DNA from: Pseudomonadota bacterium
GTDB taxonomy: Bacteria > Pseudomonadota > Alphaproteobacteria > Rhizobiales > Rhizobiaceae
Assembly: GCA_023451915.1 (NCBI GenBank)
Contig: JAEXXS010000156.1
Coordinates: 1 to 13,158 of the forward strand
Direction of reading: 5' to 3'
DNA length: 13,158 bases
The position numbers and the translations under genes were made by a program. Below the pieces are notes generated by a model that ran no database searches, was not told where the DNA came from, and saw nothing but the letters and a program-made list of their open reading frames with translations. Below are positions 6,954 through 13,158 of this stretch, in pieces; position 1 is the stretch's first letter, and each line of letters opens with the position of its first letter.

Positions 6954-6986
6954 TCAGATTTGATTGGGATTTAAACGCAAATCTGA
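6954..6986. promoter_or_regulatory. 8-bp inverted repeat upstream of the min operon
   Basis: TCAGATTT (6954-6961) and AAATCTGA (6979-6986) form a perfect AT-rich dyad with a 17-base spacer, about 250 bases before minC. The arms are typical in size for a dimeric regulator site, but no regulator can be named. Confidence 0.3.
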
Positions 6987-7074
6987 AGTGCTTTCTTCTG
7001 TGGAAGACGCCGAAAAGCCCGGCTGACGCCCTATTCTTCGGATACGTTTAGGCAAAGTGAGTCGATTGGTGCGC

Positions 7075-7136
7075 GAAGTGCGCCCCGGCTCGGAATCTAT
7101 GCAGCAAAGGTCCGGCATTATGTCCGGGCGCTTTCG
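7075..7136 (+). repeat. Long imperfect hairpin in the minC upstream region
   Basis: CGAAGTGCGCCC (from 7074) pairs with GGGCGCTTTCG (7126-7136) with only the GT/A position unmatched, giving a core GCGCCC/GGGCGC stem. The loop is about 40 bases. It sits 41 bases before the first CtrA box, so it may be a 5' leader structure or an upstream regulatory dyad. Confidence 0.35.
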
Positions 7137-7176
7137 CTTCGACAACGGGCGTGCATGACAGGACGCCAGCCAAAAA

Positions 7177-7191
7177 TTAACCATCTGTTAA
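7177..7191 (+). promoter_or_regulatory. CtrA binding box upstream of minC
   Basis: TTAA (7177-7180), seven bases, then TTAA (7188-7191) followed by CC is an exact match to the CtrA consensus TTAA-N7-TTAA(C). Both halves also read TTAACCAT. CtrA is the alphaproteobacterial cell-cycle response regulator, and min genes are reported CtrA targets in rhizobia. The box lies 41 bases upstream of the minC start. Confidence 0.75.
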
Positions 7192-7212
7192 CCATTCCGC
7201 ATATAGACCGAG

Positions 7213-7229
7213 TAAACCGTTTTTTAACC
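7213..7229 (+). promoter_or_regulatory. Second, near-consensus CtrA box next to the minC start
   Basis: TAAA (7213-7216), seven bases, then TTAACC (7224-7229) matches the CtrA site with one mismatch in the first half. It ends only three bases before the minC ATG, so binding here would block transcription initiation or elongation. Tandem boxes support CtrA-dependent repression. Confidence 0.55.
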
Positions 7230-7232
7230 AAG

Positions 7233-7964
7233 ATGAATCAAGTGCTAACACAATCCCGTCCCATCCGTTTGAAAGGGCGCTCCTTTCTTGCGCTGGTGCT
7301 CTCGCCTGAACTGCCGTTGGACGGCTGGCTCGACAGGCTGGACGATCTTGCCGCGCGTTCGGCGGGGTTCTTTCTGAACCGTCCGGTCGTGCTTGATCTT
7401 GAGAATCTGGTTATCGAACGAATGCAGTTGGTTCAGCTACTGGAAGATCTTGCAGGTCGCGGTGTCTGGATCACGGGTTTTGAAAATGCACGTCCTTCGC
7501 TTCTCGGGCCAGGCATGCCGCCGGCATTGCGTGGCGGTCAGGCGGCAGCGGATTTCAATCCCGAGGTGAGCGAGCCTGCAGCGCCTTCAAAGCCGGTTGC
7601 CGCGGCGCCTGCCAATGTGCAGCTGGTCAAGGCCGTGCCTTCGATGGTGGTGACGGAACCTGTGCGCTCCGGCCAATCCATCTATTTTCCGGATGGCGAC
7701 GTTACCGTTGTCGGTTCGGTGGCTTCCGGTGCAGAAGTGGTGGCGGGCGGTTCGATCCATGTCTACGGCGCGCTGCGGGGTCGTGCGATGGCTGGAACAG
7801 CAGGCAATTCCAATGCGCGCATTTTCTGCCGCAAGATGGAGGCCGAGTTGGTTGCGATCGACGGCCTCTACAAGACGGCGGAAGACATGGAAGCCCGCTT
7901 GCGCGGTCAGGCGGTGCAACTCTGGCTCGATGGCGATTATATGATGGCCGAAACGCTCGGCTGA
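7233..7964 (+). CDS. minC: Septum site-determining protein MinC
   Basis: This 243-residue division inhibitor blocks FtsZ polymerisation away from midcell when recruited to the membrane by MinD. The N-terminal MinC domain (about 1-95) is followed by an Ala/Pro-rich linker (about 100-135) and the C-terminal beta-helix domain (from about 138), which contains the conserved VRSGQ (144-148) and the glycine-rich repeats GDVTVVGSVASGAEVVAGGSI used for MinD binding. The start at 7233 (MNQVLTQ) is the best fit to domain boundaries; a frame to 7155 would run through the CtrA boxes. The ribosome binding site is weak. It is the first gene of minCDE, 79 bases before minD. Confidence 0.93.
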   Translation: MNQVLTQSRPIRLKGRSFLALVLSPELPLDGWLDRLDDLAARSAGFFLNRPVVLDLENLVIERMQLVQLLEDLAGRGVWITGFENARPSLLGPGMPPALRGGQAAADFNPEVSEPAAPSKPVAAAPANVQLVKAVPSMVVTEPVRSGQSIYFPDGDVTVVGSVASGAEVVAGGSIHVYGALRGRAMAGTAGNSNARIFCRKMEAELVAIDGLYKTAEDMEARLRGQAVQLWLDGDYMMAETLG

Positions 7965-7986
7965 TCGATTTGTTGAAAAGAAATCA

Positions 7987-8004
7987 TGCCCGGTTGGGCG
8001 GGCA
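7987..8004 (+). repeat. Hairpin in the minC-minD spacer
   Basis: TGCCCG (7987-7992) and CGGGCA (7999-8004) form a 6-bp GC stem with a GTTGGG loop, 40 bases before the minD start. No T tract follows, so it is not a full terminator. It could set the minC:minD expression ratio by partial termination or mRNA processing. Confidence 0.4.
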
Positions 8005-8043
8005 ATACTCTCATAAGGCGTGCGGGAGCTACAGGAGACCAAT

Positions 8044-8859
8044 ATGGCAAAAGTAATTGTTGTAACTTCCGGCAAGGGTGGCGTTGGCAAGACGACATCC
8101 ACTGCAGCCATCGGCGCCGCTCTTGCGCAGCGTGGCGAAAAGACTGTCGTTATCGATTTCGATGTCGGTTTGCGTAATCTTGATCTGGTGATGGGCGCCG
8201 AACGCCGCGTGGTGTTCGATCTGGTGAATGTCATTCAAGGCGATGCCAAGCTGCCGCAGGCGCTTATCCGCGACAAGCGTCTCGACACCCTGTATCTGCT
8301 GCCCGCCTCCCAGACCCGCGACAAGGACAACCTCACGACCGAGGGTGTCGACCGTGTCATCGAAGACCTCAAGAAGGAATTCGACTGGATCATCTGCGAC
8401 AGCCCGGCCGGGATTGAGCGCGGCGCGACGCTTGCCATGCGTCATGCCGACATGGCTGTTGTGGTGACCAATCCCGAAGTGTCGTCGGTGCGCGATTCAG
8501 ACCGTATTATCGGCCTTCTCGACGCCAAGACTCTCAAGGCCGAACGTGGCGAGCGGGTGGAAAAGCATCTTTTGCTGACCCGTTACGACCCGATCCGCGC
8601 CGAACGCGGCGACATGCTGAAAGTCGAAGACGTTCTTGAAATTCTGTCTATCCCGCTTCTGGGCATCATCCCTGAAAGCCAGGACGTGCTGCGCGCATCC
8701 AATATCGGCTCTCCAGTGACGCTTGCCGACCAGCGCAGTGCGCCGGCTTTGGCCTATCTGGATGCAGCACGCCGTCTGGCGGGCGAAGAAGTGCCGATGA
8801 CTGTCCCATCCGAAAAGCGCAGCCTTCTGGGCAAAATTTTCGGAAGGAGAGCGGCATGA
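8044..8859 (+). CDS. minD: Septum site-determining ATPase MinD
   Basis: This 271-residue protein is a ParA/MinD-type ATPase that dimerises on ATP binding, attaches to the inner membrane and recruits MinC, then is released by MinE. It has the deviant Walker A motif GKGGVGKT (10-17; Lys11 and Lys16), the Walker A' segment [15 protein letters not shown] (37-51; Asp40), Walker B IICDSPAG (117-123), and a C-terminal amphipathic membrane-targeting helix in [19 protein letters not shown] lies 6 bases before the ATG, which fixes this start. Its stop overlaps the minE start (ATGA), so the two are translationally coupled. Confidence 0.97.
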   Translation: MAKVIVVTSGKGGVGKTTSTAAIGAALAQRGEKTVVIDFDVGLRNLDLVMGAERRVVFDLVNVIQGDAKLPQALIRDKRLDTLYLLPASQTRDKDNLTTEGVDRVIEDLKKEFDWIICDSPAGIERGATLAMRHADMAVVVTNPEVSSVRDSDRIIGLLDAKTLKAERGERVEKHLLLTRYDPIRAERGDMLKVEDVLEILSIPLLGIIPESQDVLRASNIGSPVTLADQRSAPALAYLDAARRLAGEEVPMTVPSEKRSLLGKIFGRRAA

Positions 8860-9119
8860 GCCTATTTCGTTTCTTCACCAAGCAGGCATCGGCGCCCATG
8901 GCGCGCGAGCGTCTGCAAGTTCTGCTGGCGCATGAACGAGCGTCCGAGGGACATTCCGATCTTGTGGCGGTGCTGAGGGAAGAAATTCTGGCGGTGATCG
9001 CCAAGCATATCCAGATCGATCGCGACAAGGTCAGCGTGAAGATGGATCGCGGAGATCAGATGTCGACACTGGAAGTCGATATTGAACTTCCCTTGAAGCA
9101 AAAGGTACGGGCAGCCTGA
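8856..9119 (+). CDS. minE: Cell division topological specificity factor MinE
   Basis: This 87-residue protein is the normal MinE size. The N-terminal amphipathic start MSLFRFFTK probably binds the membrane. [13 protein letters not shown] is the MinD-contact strand/helix that stimulates the MinD ATPase. The C-terminal part (about 35-85), including [16 protein letters not shown] and [10 protein letters not shown], is the dimeric topological-specificity domain. AAGGAG sits 6 bases before the ATG, inside the end of minD. With MinC and MinD it produces the pole-to-pole oscillation or gradient that places the septum. Confidence 0.95.
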   Translation: MSLFRFFTKQASAPMARERLQVLLAHERASEGHSDLVAVLREEILAVIAKHIQIDRDKVSVKMDRGDQMSTLEVDIELPLKQKVRAA

Positions 9120-9210
9120 TTTTCAAAGCATTTCCGGCCAAGACTGTAAGGAATTGTGTCTGGAAGTGCCTCAATACAATGTGCGGGGGCGATAATGGAG
9201 GGATATTTCC

Positions 9211-9381
9211 ATGAACCGCGGCACACTTCTAATCCGTCTGAAAGAGCTTCAGGAACTGCCTAAGTTTCAGAAGCGCGATATCTGTACGATAAGCGCCTTT
9301 CTACCTCTCGAGGCTCTGGCAGAACATGTCAGGGTCTGCGAGGAGGCCGCAGGCGTAGCGCAAACGGGGCAGGATCACTGA
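9211..9381 (+). CDS. Small hypothetical protein (56 aa) downstream of minE
   Basis: The frame MNRGTLLIRLKELQELPKFQ... ending in AQTGQDH begins after GGAGGG at an 8-base spacing, a good ribosome binding site. It ends within the stem of a strong terminator, as real 3'-terminal genes often do. The N-terminal half is helical and charged, and a short hydrophobic patch (ICTISAFLPLEALA) follows; two Cys residues are present. No signal peptide or known domain is recognised. A TACAAT -10-like element at 9175-9180 could give it its own promoter, or it may be the last gene of the min transcript (92 bases after minE). It could be a non-translated 3' region. Confidence 0.5.
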   Translation: MNRGTLLIRLKELQELPKFQKRDICTISAFLPLEALAEHVRVCEEAAGVAQTGQDH

Positions 9382-9397
9382 TCCTCCCCACTTTTTT
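9366..9397 (+). terminator. Intrinsic terminator ending the min operon / small gene
   Basis: GGGG then AGGAT (bulged C between) pairs with ATCCT and CCCC around a CACTG loop, followed by ACTTTTTT. The stem is strong and the T tract clear, so plus-strand transcription ends here. On the minus strand there is no equivalent T tract. Confidence 0.85.
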
Positions 9398-9410
9398 GGC
9401 TTACATCTTT

Positions 9411-9494
9411 TCACGGTACGGCAAAGTGCGTCTGCAAGTAGCAGCCGAGAAGCAGAAGCACGACAGCAGCCGCTATGAGAGCCAGAATTTTCAT
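9411..9494 (-). CDS. Possible 27-residue membrane peptide or small lipoprotein
   Basis: A minus-strand frame 76 bases downstream of the LysR gene encodes a short peptide starting MKILALIAAAVVLLLLGC and ending THFAVP. A Lys after the start, a run of small and hydrophobic residues and LLGC resembling a lipobox look like an entericidin-like or small membrane peptide. The ribosome binding site is poor (GGAG is about 20 bases away), so it may not be translated. Confidence 0.35.
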   Translation of the reverse strand: MKILALIAAAVVLLLLGCYLQTHFAVP

Positions 9495-9570
9495 ATAATA
9501 GCATTCGCTCAATCTCCACTCACGTTCAATAAAACTGATGGTGATCGAAGTGCGAGGGGCCGGACCCGGA

Positions 9571-10479
9571 TCAGGCGGCCTTCTGGAGCAGTTCGCGCCG
9601 CGCTGTCGCAACGACCTGCTGCGTCAAGTCGGAGAGCCGGTCTGCCGCAAGGCGATTGACCTGCCAGTACAGCGGCACATCAAGCGGCGTGCCAGCTACA
9701 AGTTCGACCAGCCTCCCGGATGCAAGGTGGTCCTTTACCAGCACATTCGGGTTCACGCCCCAGCCCATGCCGTCGAGGCTCGCTTCGACGAACCCTTGGG
9801 TGGACGGCAGCCAGTGCGTTGGACAATTGACGTCGGCATTGAGGTTTTCCTTGATCCAGCGCTCCTGCAACCGGTCTTTCTGATTGAAGGTCAGGGCAGG
9901 CGCGGCGGCCAGCGCTTCGCTTGTCACGCCATCCTGGAAATATCGCTCCATGAAATCCGATGATGCTGTCGCGTGGTATCGCAACGTGCCGAGCGGAACG
10001 ATCCGGCAGCCTTGCACCAGCTTTGCATGCGATGTCACCGCCGCCAGAACGCGCCCGCGCTGCAGCCATTCGGCTGTGTGATCCTGATCGTCCACGGCGA
10101 TGTTGAGAAGGTGGTCAGATCCTTTCGTAAAGGCGGAAACGGCTTTCAGAAACCATGTGCCGAGACTGTCGGCATTGGTGGCGATGTTCAGGGTGACGCG
10201 CTGTTTGAGATCGTCTGCCCCGGCAAGGGCTGGCAGTTCTTCAAGCAATTCGCGTTCCAACATCCCCACCTGTTCGATGTGGCGGCAGAGCCAGTCGCCT
10301 TTTTCCGTCGCGGTGCATGGTGTGCCGCGCGAGATTAATACCGTTCCCAGCCGCTCTTCCAGGTGCTTCACCCGCTGCGATATCGCTGACGGCGTTACAT
10401 TCAGCGCGCGGGCCGCTTTCTCGAAACTGCCGGTCTGCACCACCATCGCCACGGCTCGAAGCGCGGAATAATCGATCAT
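9571..10479 (-). CDS. LysR-family regulator of the ArgP/LysG type
   Basis: This 302-residue protein has the N-terminal winged helix-turn-helix (GSFEKAARALNVTPSAISQRVKHLEERLG, about 17-45) of LysR regulators and a C-terminal effector-binding domain. The N terminus MIDYSALRAVAMVVQTGSFEKAA and the retained WLPSTQGFVEASLDGMGWGVNP segment match the ArgP (IciA)/LysG subgroup, which senses lysine or arginine and activates the exporter gene transcribed divergently. That neighbour is present here (lysE/argO at 10602), 122 bases away across a LysR-type operator. The start is the ATG next to the divergent region; no strong ribosome binding site is visible. Confidence 0.9.
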   Translation of the reverse strand: MIDYSALRAVAMVVQTGSFEKAARALNVTPSAISQRVKHLEERLGTVLISRGTPCTATEKGDWLCRHIEQVGMLERELLEELPALAGADDLKQRVTLNIATNADSLGTWFLKAVSAFTKGSDHLLNIAVDDQDHTAEWLQRGRVLAAVTSHAKLVQGCRIVPLGTLRYHATASSDFMERYFQDGVTSEALAAAPALTFNQKDRLQERWIKENLNADVNCPTHWLPSTQGFVEASLDGMGWGVNPNVLVKDHLASGRLVELVAGTPLDVPLYWQVNRLAADRLSDLTQQVVATARRELLQKAA

Positions 10480-10498
10480 TAGTCTATCTTAATTGAAG

Positions 10499-10520
10499 TT
10501 AGTATCTTTAACTATACTAA
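10499..10520. promoter_or_regulatory. LysR-type operator in the lysG-lysE divergent region
   Basis: TTAGTAT (10499-10505) and ATACTAA (10514-10520) form a perfect 7-bp dyad with an 8-base spacer and contain the T-N11-A pattern of LysR-type sites. The plus-strand -10-like TATACT (10513-10518) overlaps the right arm. A further ATTAGT at 10478-10483 repeats the left arm and could be a second contact site at the regulator's own start. Confidence 0.65.
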
Positions 10521-10563
10521 TCCAGGCGAGGCCTATATCCAAGCGCTATCAACCATTACAACT

Positions 10564-10586
10564 AGCGTGGCATTCAGCGCCACGCT
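10564..10586 (+). repeat. Perfect hairpin in the exporter leader
   Basis: AGCGTGGC (10564-10571) and GCCACGCT (10579-10586) form an 8-bp stem with a seven-base loop, ending 15 bases before the lysE start. It lies in the presumed 5' leader. It may affect ribosome access or mRNA stability; no T tract is present. Confidence 0.45.
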
Positions 10587-10601
10587 TCGTAGCGAGCTCT
10601 A

Positions 10602-11210
10602 ATGAATTTCTCGGTTTATCTGACAGGCCTGACCATGGGCCTCAGCCTGATTGTTGCCATCGGTGCGCAGAACGCTTTCGTTTTGCGGCAGGGACTGCGC
10701 GACGAGCATGTTTTCGCGGTTAGTCTTGTCTGCGCGGTATCGGATGCGGTGCTGATCACGCTTGGGATCACCAGCTTCCAGAAGATCGCGGCGGCGCTTC
10801 CTGCCATTGATCCGATCATGCGCTATGGCGGTGCAGCTTTTTTGATTTGGTATGGAGCGCGAAGCCTTTATGCGGCAATCACATCGTCAACAGCGCTATC
10901 GACCGGCAACGGTCAGGCGACGGGCTTCTGGAAAGCCATTGCCACTTGCCTCGCGCTGACCTGGCTGAACCCGCATGTCTATCTGGACACGGTCGTTTTG
11001 CTGGGCACGATCTCGACCCAGTTTCCAGGCTTTGAAAGCTCGTTCGCTATCGGTGCGATTACCGCCTCGTTTGTCTTTTTCTTTTCGCTGGGCTTTGGCG
11101 CGCGTTGGCTGCGGCCGATCTTTGCCAGACCATCGTCGTGGCGCATACTCGAAGGCGTGATCGCATTTGTGATGTGGGCAATTGCATTCAAGTTGCTGAC
11201 CGGCGCATAA
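10602..11210 (+). CDS. LysE/ArgO-family basic amino acid exporter
   Basis: This 202-residue inner membrane protein has about six hydrophobic segments, beginning with the family signature GLTMGLSLIVAIGAQNAFVLRQG (about 9-31). It also has the SDAVLITLGI segment and the WLNPHVYLDTVVLLG motif that is characteristic of LysE/ArgO. The family exports L-arginine or L-lysine (and toxic analogues such as canavanine) with the proton-motive force. The divergent LysG/ArgP regulator and the operator between them are the standard arrangement. The start is fixed by the N-terminal family match; the ribosome binding site is weak. The name argO or lysE cannot be decided without substrate data. It converges on the AraC gene, 17 bases apart. 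Confidence 0.92.
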   Translation: MNFSVYLTGLTMGLSLIVAIGAQNAFVLRQGLRDEHVFAVSLVCAVSDAVLITLGITSFQKIAAALPAIDPIMRYGGAAFLIWYGARSLYAAITSSTALSTGNGQATGFWKAIATCLALTWLNPHVYLDTVVLLGTISTQFPGFESSFAIGAITASFVFFFSLGFGARWLRPIFARPSSWRILEGVIAFVMWAIAFKLLTGA

Positions 11211-11227
11211 GCGCCAGACATTCTTGA

Positions 11228-12259
11228 TCAAGATTGGTCTTCTGGGAGGCTTTGCCGGATGCGCTCGGAAACAAAGCTATGCAGCGTGAAGGAGGTTGCC
11301 GGATTGTGATCCGGTGACTTTGGAAAACCTTTGAGATCCTGCGGTGCAATGCCAAACCGTTCTTTGAAGAATTTGGTGAATTGCGCACGGTCGGAGAAGC
11401 CGCAGGCATAGGCGACTTCCTTCATGCTCAGGCGTCGTCCGCCATCATTGATGAGGCGTCGATAAGCAAGATCGAGCCGTTTGTTGCGGATCAGCTTTGT
11501 GACACCGCTGTCAGGTTCAAATGCGCGATAAAGATGCGAGTGCGACAGCTTGAATTGTTGCATAATGCTCTTTGGCGAAAGGTTTGGATCGGCGAGATTT
11601 GCGTCGATATGATCGAGCACGCGCTGCCGCAGCGGCTGGCTGACGGCAAGATATTCTTCCAATGTGAAAGCCTGCCTGTTGATGGCAGCCTTCAGCAGAA
11701 CCATCAGAGATTCCTGAATTTCAGGATAATCATTCTGGTCGATCGTATCGATGATACGGTCGAGTGTCAGAATGAAATTGAACAGAATCTTGTTGGTTGC
11801 GATGTTGGAAGGCAGCACCAAACCGTGCAGGTTCTTGCCCGGAAAGGCCTTGTTGAGTTCCTTGCGCGGGATGGCCAGCGTCACGCGGGCGCCAGCTTCC
11901 TTCCTGCTGGTCATCACCTGTGTCAGATCGAGAATGAATATGTCGCCGGGCTTCACATCGACGCTTTTACCGTTGAAGTCACCGCGGTAATCGCCGGCCA
12001 GGACAAGCTGCAGCAAATAAAGGTCGAGATCCGTTTTCGCGATGATTTTAGGTGTCCGATCACAAAACTGTCTGCTGAATGTGGTATTGCCAACCACCAG
12101 CTCGCCAAACAGGCGCGAGCGGACGGAGCCGCTCATGACCTTTTCGCCATGGTCAAGCGTCGGCGAAACGTCGTAAATGATGGCCGACGTCTCCCGCCAG
12201 AAATCGTTGCGGTTCTTTTCATCGACCATGTCGGCAGATATGTAATGGCCGCTTTTCAT
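11228..12259 (-). CDS. AraC-family transcriptional regulator
   Basis: This 343-residue protein has an N-terminal AraC-binding-like (cupin-related, AraC_binding_2 type) sensing domain, seen in segments such as DLDLYLLQLVLAGDYRGDF and KPGDIFILDLTQ. The C-terminal AraC DNA-binding domain has two helix-turn-helices: SPKSIMQQFKLSHSHLYRAF and SMKEVAYACGFSDRAQFTKFFKERFGIAPQDL. The frame continues to an ATG at 12421, but the ATG at 12259 (MKSGHYISADMVDEKN) follows a GGGGG stretch and gives the usual family length. No sensed ligand or target can be read. The neighbours (LysE exporter, convergent) do not obviously share its regulation. Two palindromes upstream may be its control sites. Confidence 0.88.
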   Translation of the reverse strand: MKSGHYISADMVDEKNRNDFWRETSAIIYDVSPTLDHGEKVMSGSVRSRLFGELVVGNTTFSRQFCDRTPKIIAKTDLDLYLLQLVLAGDYRGDFNGKSVDVKPGDIFILDLTQVMTSRKEAGARVTLAIPRKELNKAFPGKNLHGLVLPSNIATNKILFNFILTLDRIIDTIDQNDYPEIQESLMVLLKAAINRQAFTLEEYLAVSQPLRQRVLDHIDANLADPNLSPKSIMQQFKLSHSHLYRAFEPDSGVTKLIRNKRLDLAYRRLINDGGRRLSMKEVAYACGFSDRAQFTKFFKERFGIAPQDLKGFPKSPDHNPATSFTLHSFVSERIRQSLPEDQS

Positions 12260-12377
12260 GTGCCCCCAACCGCGAAAATTATCAGCTGGCAACTTTGCCT
12301 GCGAATTTTCGCAAGTGAAAAGCTTCCAACTGTTTCCAATTACTCCCAAGCCCGGACCTAATCTATCAAATTTGTCC

Positions 12378-12395
12378 CCCATAACGCAATATGGG
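12378..12395. promoter_or_regulatory. 6-bp dyad upstream of the AraC gene
   Basis: CCCATA (12378-12383) and TATGGG (12390-12395) with a 6-base spacer lie about 120 bases upstream of the chosen AraC start. Such a dyad is a plausible operator for autoregulation. No regulator can be assigned. Confidence 0.35.
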
Positions 12396-12419
12396 ATAAA
12401 GCTGGCACATATTAGGGAC

Positions 12420-12429
12420 ATACATGTAT
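12420..12429. promoter_or_regulatory. Perfect 10-base palindrome ATACATGTAT
   Basis: ATACATGTAT is self-complementary and is flanked by GAC and TTGTC, giving an imperfect 17-base dyad. It lies 25 bases to the right of the CCCATA/TATGGG dyad. A regulator site is possible. Confidence 0.3.
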
Positions 12430-12764
12430 TGTCATCAGATTTTCGTGAGCTATTCCTAAGTGTTGGGGTTCATTGTTTTTATGGCTCGCTGAAATATCAG
12501 TTTATGAAATAAAATGAGGATTTAGGACGCACGCTCCTTGAATCTATACCCAAGCAAAGTTGTCGTTTTTGGATGAAAATTCCGAGAAAAACCGTTCGTT
12601 AGGTCGAGTGTTTCTTGATGGCGAGGGAATATATCTGACGGAGAGAATAACTATACAGAAATGACAATTCAGGGTTGTCGTTCTATCTGCGACACGCGAA
12701 GTCGCAACTGTCGATATAGCGCCGAAATTATCCCCTGCCATGTTTTGTTTCTCATTGGTGACAA

Positions 12765-12812
12765 CGGGCGCTTTCACCGCCAGTCGAACCGTCGCGCTCA
12801 GGGTAGCGCCCG
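12765..12812. repeat. 8-bp inverted repeat upstream of the His-rich gene
   Basis: CGGGCGCT (12765-12772) and AGCGCCCG (12805-12812) form a GC-rich stem with a 32-base loop, 60 bases before the His-rich gene start. It could be a leader hairpin of that gene's mRNA. No T tract follows directly. Confidence 0.35.
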
Positions 12813-12871
12813 ACCGGAGCGATCCCAATTTCTCCTTTTGCAATAAACCGCTTTATCAGAAAGGATCGATA

Positions 12872-13158
12872 ATGATCGTAAAGCGAAAAATACAGTTGTT
12901 CGCTTGCATGGTGGCGCTAGCGCTTGCTTCGCCGGTACAGCTGGCATTCAGTCATGACTGGGACCATGATCATTGGCATCACGACCATGACTTTCCGCCT
13001 TTCGGTCATGATGGTTGGCATCATCACCATGACCATGCCGGCGCTGCCGTTGCCGCGGGGATTCTCGGTCTGGCGATTGCCGCCGCCATTGCCGACAATG
13101 GCAGCAACCGTCCTCATGATGTTTATGCTGCGCCGCCGCAACCTTATTATGCACCGCC
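12872..13158 (+). CDS. Secreted histidine-rich protein, 3'-truncated by window edge
   Basis: The frame opens at ATG 12872 after AAGGA at 6-base spacing and is still open at the right edge (95 codons seen). Residues 1-25 are a signal peptide: a basic MIVKRK start, a hydrophobic core (LFACMVALALA) and a cleavage zone near A25-H28. Residues 28-55 contain 12 His interspersed with Asp and Trp, suggesting Zn, Ni or Cu binding in the periplasm. Residues 57-75 form a Gly/Ala hydrophobic segment (AAVAAGILGLAIAAAIAD) like a glycine-zipper membrane or self-association segment. A Pro/Tyr-rich tail (APPQPYYAPP) follows. The frame continues upstream without stop to 12665, but there is no ribosome binding site there. 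The family is not recognised; metal handling is inferred. Confidence 0.8.
   Translation, partial: MIVKRKIQLFACMVALALASPVQLAFSHDWDHDHWHHDHDFPPFGHDGWHHHHDHAGAAVAAGILGLAIAAAIADNGSNRPHDVYAAPPQPYYAP

Larger units (their letters stand above)
12260..12871. other. Gene-poor intergenic region between araC-type gene and His-rich gene
   Basis: This stretch carries no convincing gene. Frames on both strands between 12544 and 12846 lack ribosome binding sites and recognisable domains. Regulatory-looking elements are a CCCATA/TATGGG dyad (12378-12395), a 10-base palindrome (12420-12429) and an 8-bp inverted repeat (12765-12812). The left part is AT-rich. It must hold the promoters for the AraC gene (minus) and the His-rich gene (plus). 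Confidence 0.5.

Noticed and set aside
11222..11233. CTTGATCAAG palindrome between lysE and the AraC gene as a shared terminator
   Set aside because: Short, AT-containing stem without loop or T tract; it overlaps the AraC stop and is too weak to call a terminator.
11381..12361. Plus-strand 326-codon frame opposite the AraC gene
   Set aside because: Antisense shadow of a clear AraC regulator; no recognisable domain.
12544..12846. Frames on both strands upstream of the His-rich gene
   Set aside because: The minus frame needs a TTG start; the plus frame lacks a ribosome binding site; neither resembles a protein family.

Overview
The window looks like part of a Brucella/Ochrobactrum-type genome (Alphaproteobacteria, Hyphomicrobiales). 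The reasons are the moderately GC-rich coding sequence, the alphaproteobacterial protein style of MinC, MinD and MinE, CtrA-type boxes (TTAA-N7-TTAA) upstream of minC, and a small RNA of the alphaproteobacterial 'CCUCCUCCC loop' type. The genus is inferred from gene content and style, not from a database match.

Positions 2-5902 hold a nucleotide-sugar / surface-polysaccharide cluster. It contains a 5'-truncated extended-SDR sugar epimerase/dehydratase, a DUF4910/M28-like metallo-aminopeptidase-type protein, an RmlC-type 3,5-epimerase on the opposite strand, a zinc-finger sugar C-methyltransferase, glucose-1-phosphate cytidylyltransferase (RfbF) and a PIG-L-type LmbE deacetylase. The plus-strand genes are tightly coupled (ATGA overlaps at 979-982 and 5246-5249, a 2-base gap at 4438-4439). 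Together they suggest synthesis of a branched (C-methylated), possibly de-N-acylated CDP- or dTDP-linked sugar. No glycosyltransferase is present in the window.

Positions 5903-7232 are about 1.3 kb without a convincing protein gene. The left part carries, on the minus strand, an approximately 120-nt small RNA made of three hairpins. All three hairpins display the same 13-nt loop ACUCCUCCUCCCA (an anti-Shine-Dalgarno sequence). A heat-shock-sigma-like promoter precedes it and a strong terminator ends it. Just upstream on the same strand is a second terminator whose transcript would carry the complementary GGAGGAGGGAG. Further right are several inverted repeats, one possibly a dispersed palindromic element, and then two adjacent CtrA boxes in front of minC.

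Positions 7233-9119 are the minC-minD-minE division-site operon, followed by a 56-codon small gene and a clear terminator (9366-9397). Positions 9411-11210 hold a divergent pair: a LysG/ArgP-type LysR regulator (minus) and a LysE/ArgO basic amino acid exporter (plus), with a LysR-type operator between them. A 27-residue membrane or lipoprotein-like ORF lies downstream of the regulator. An AraC-family regulator (11228-12259, minus) converges on lysE. A 0.6-kb gene-poor stretch then precedes a secreted histidine-rich protein that runs off the right edge.
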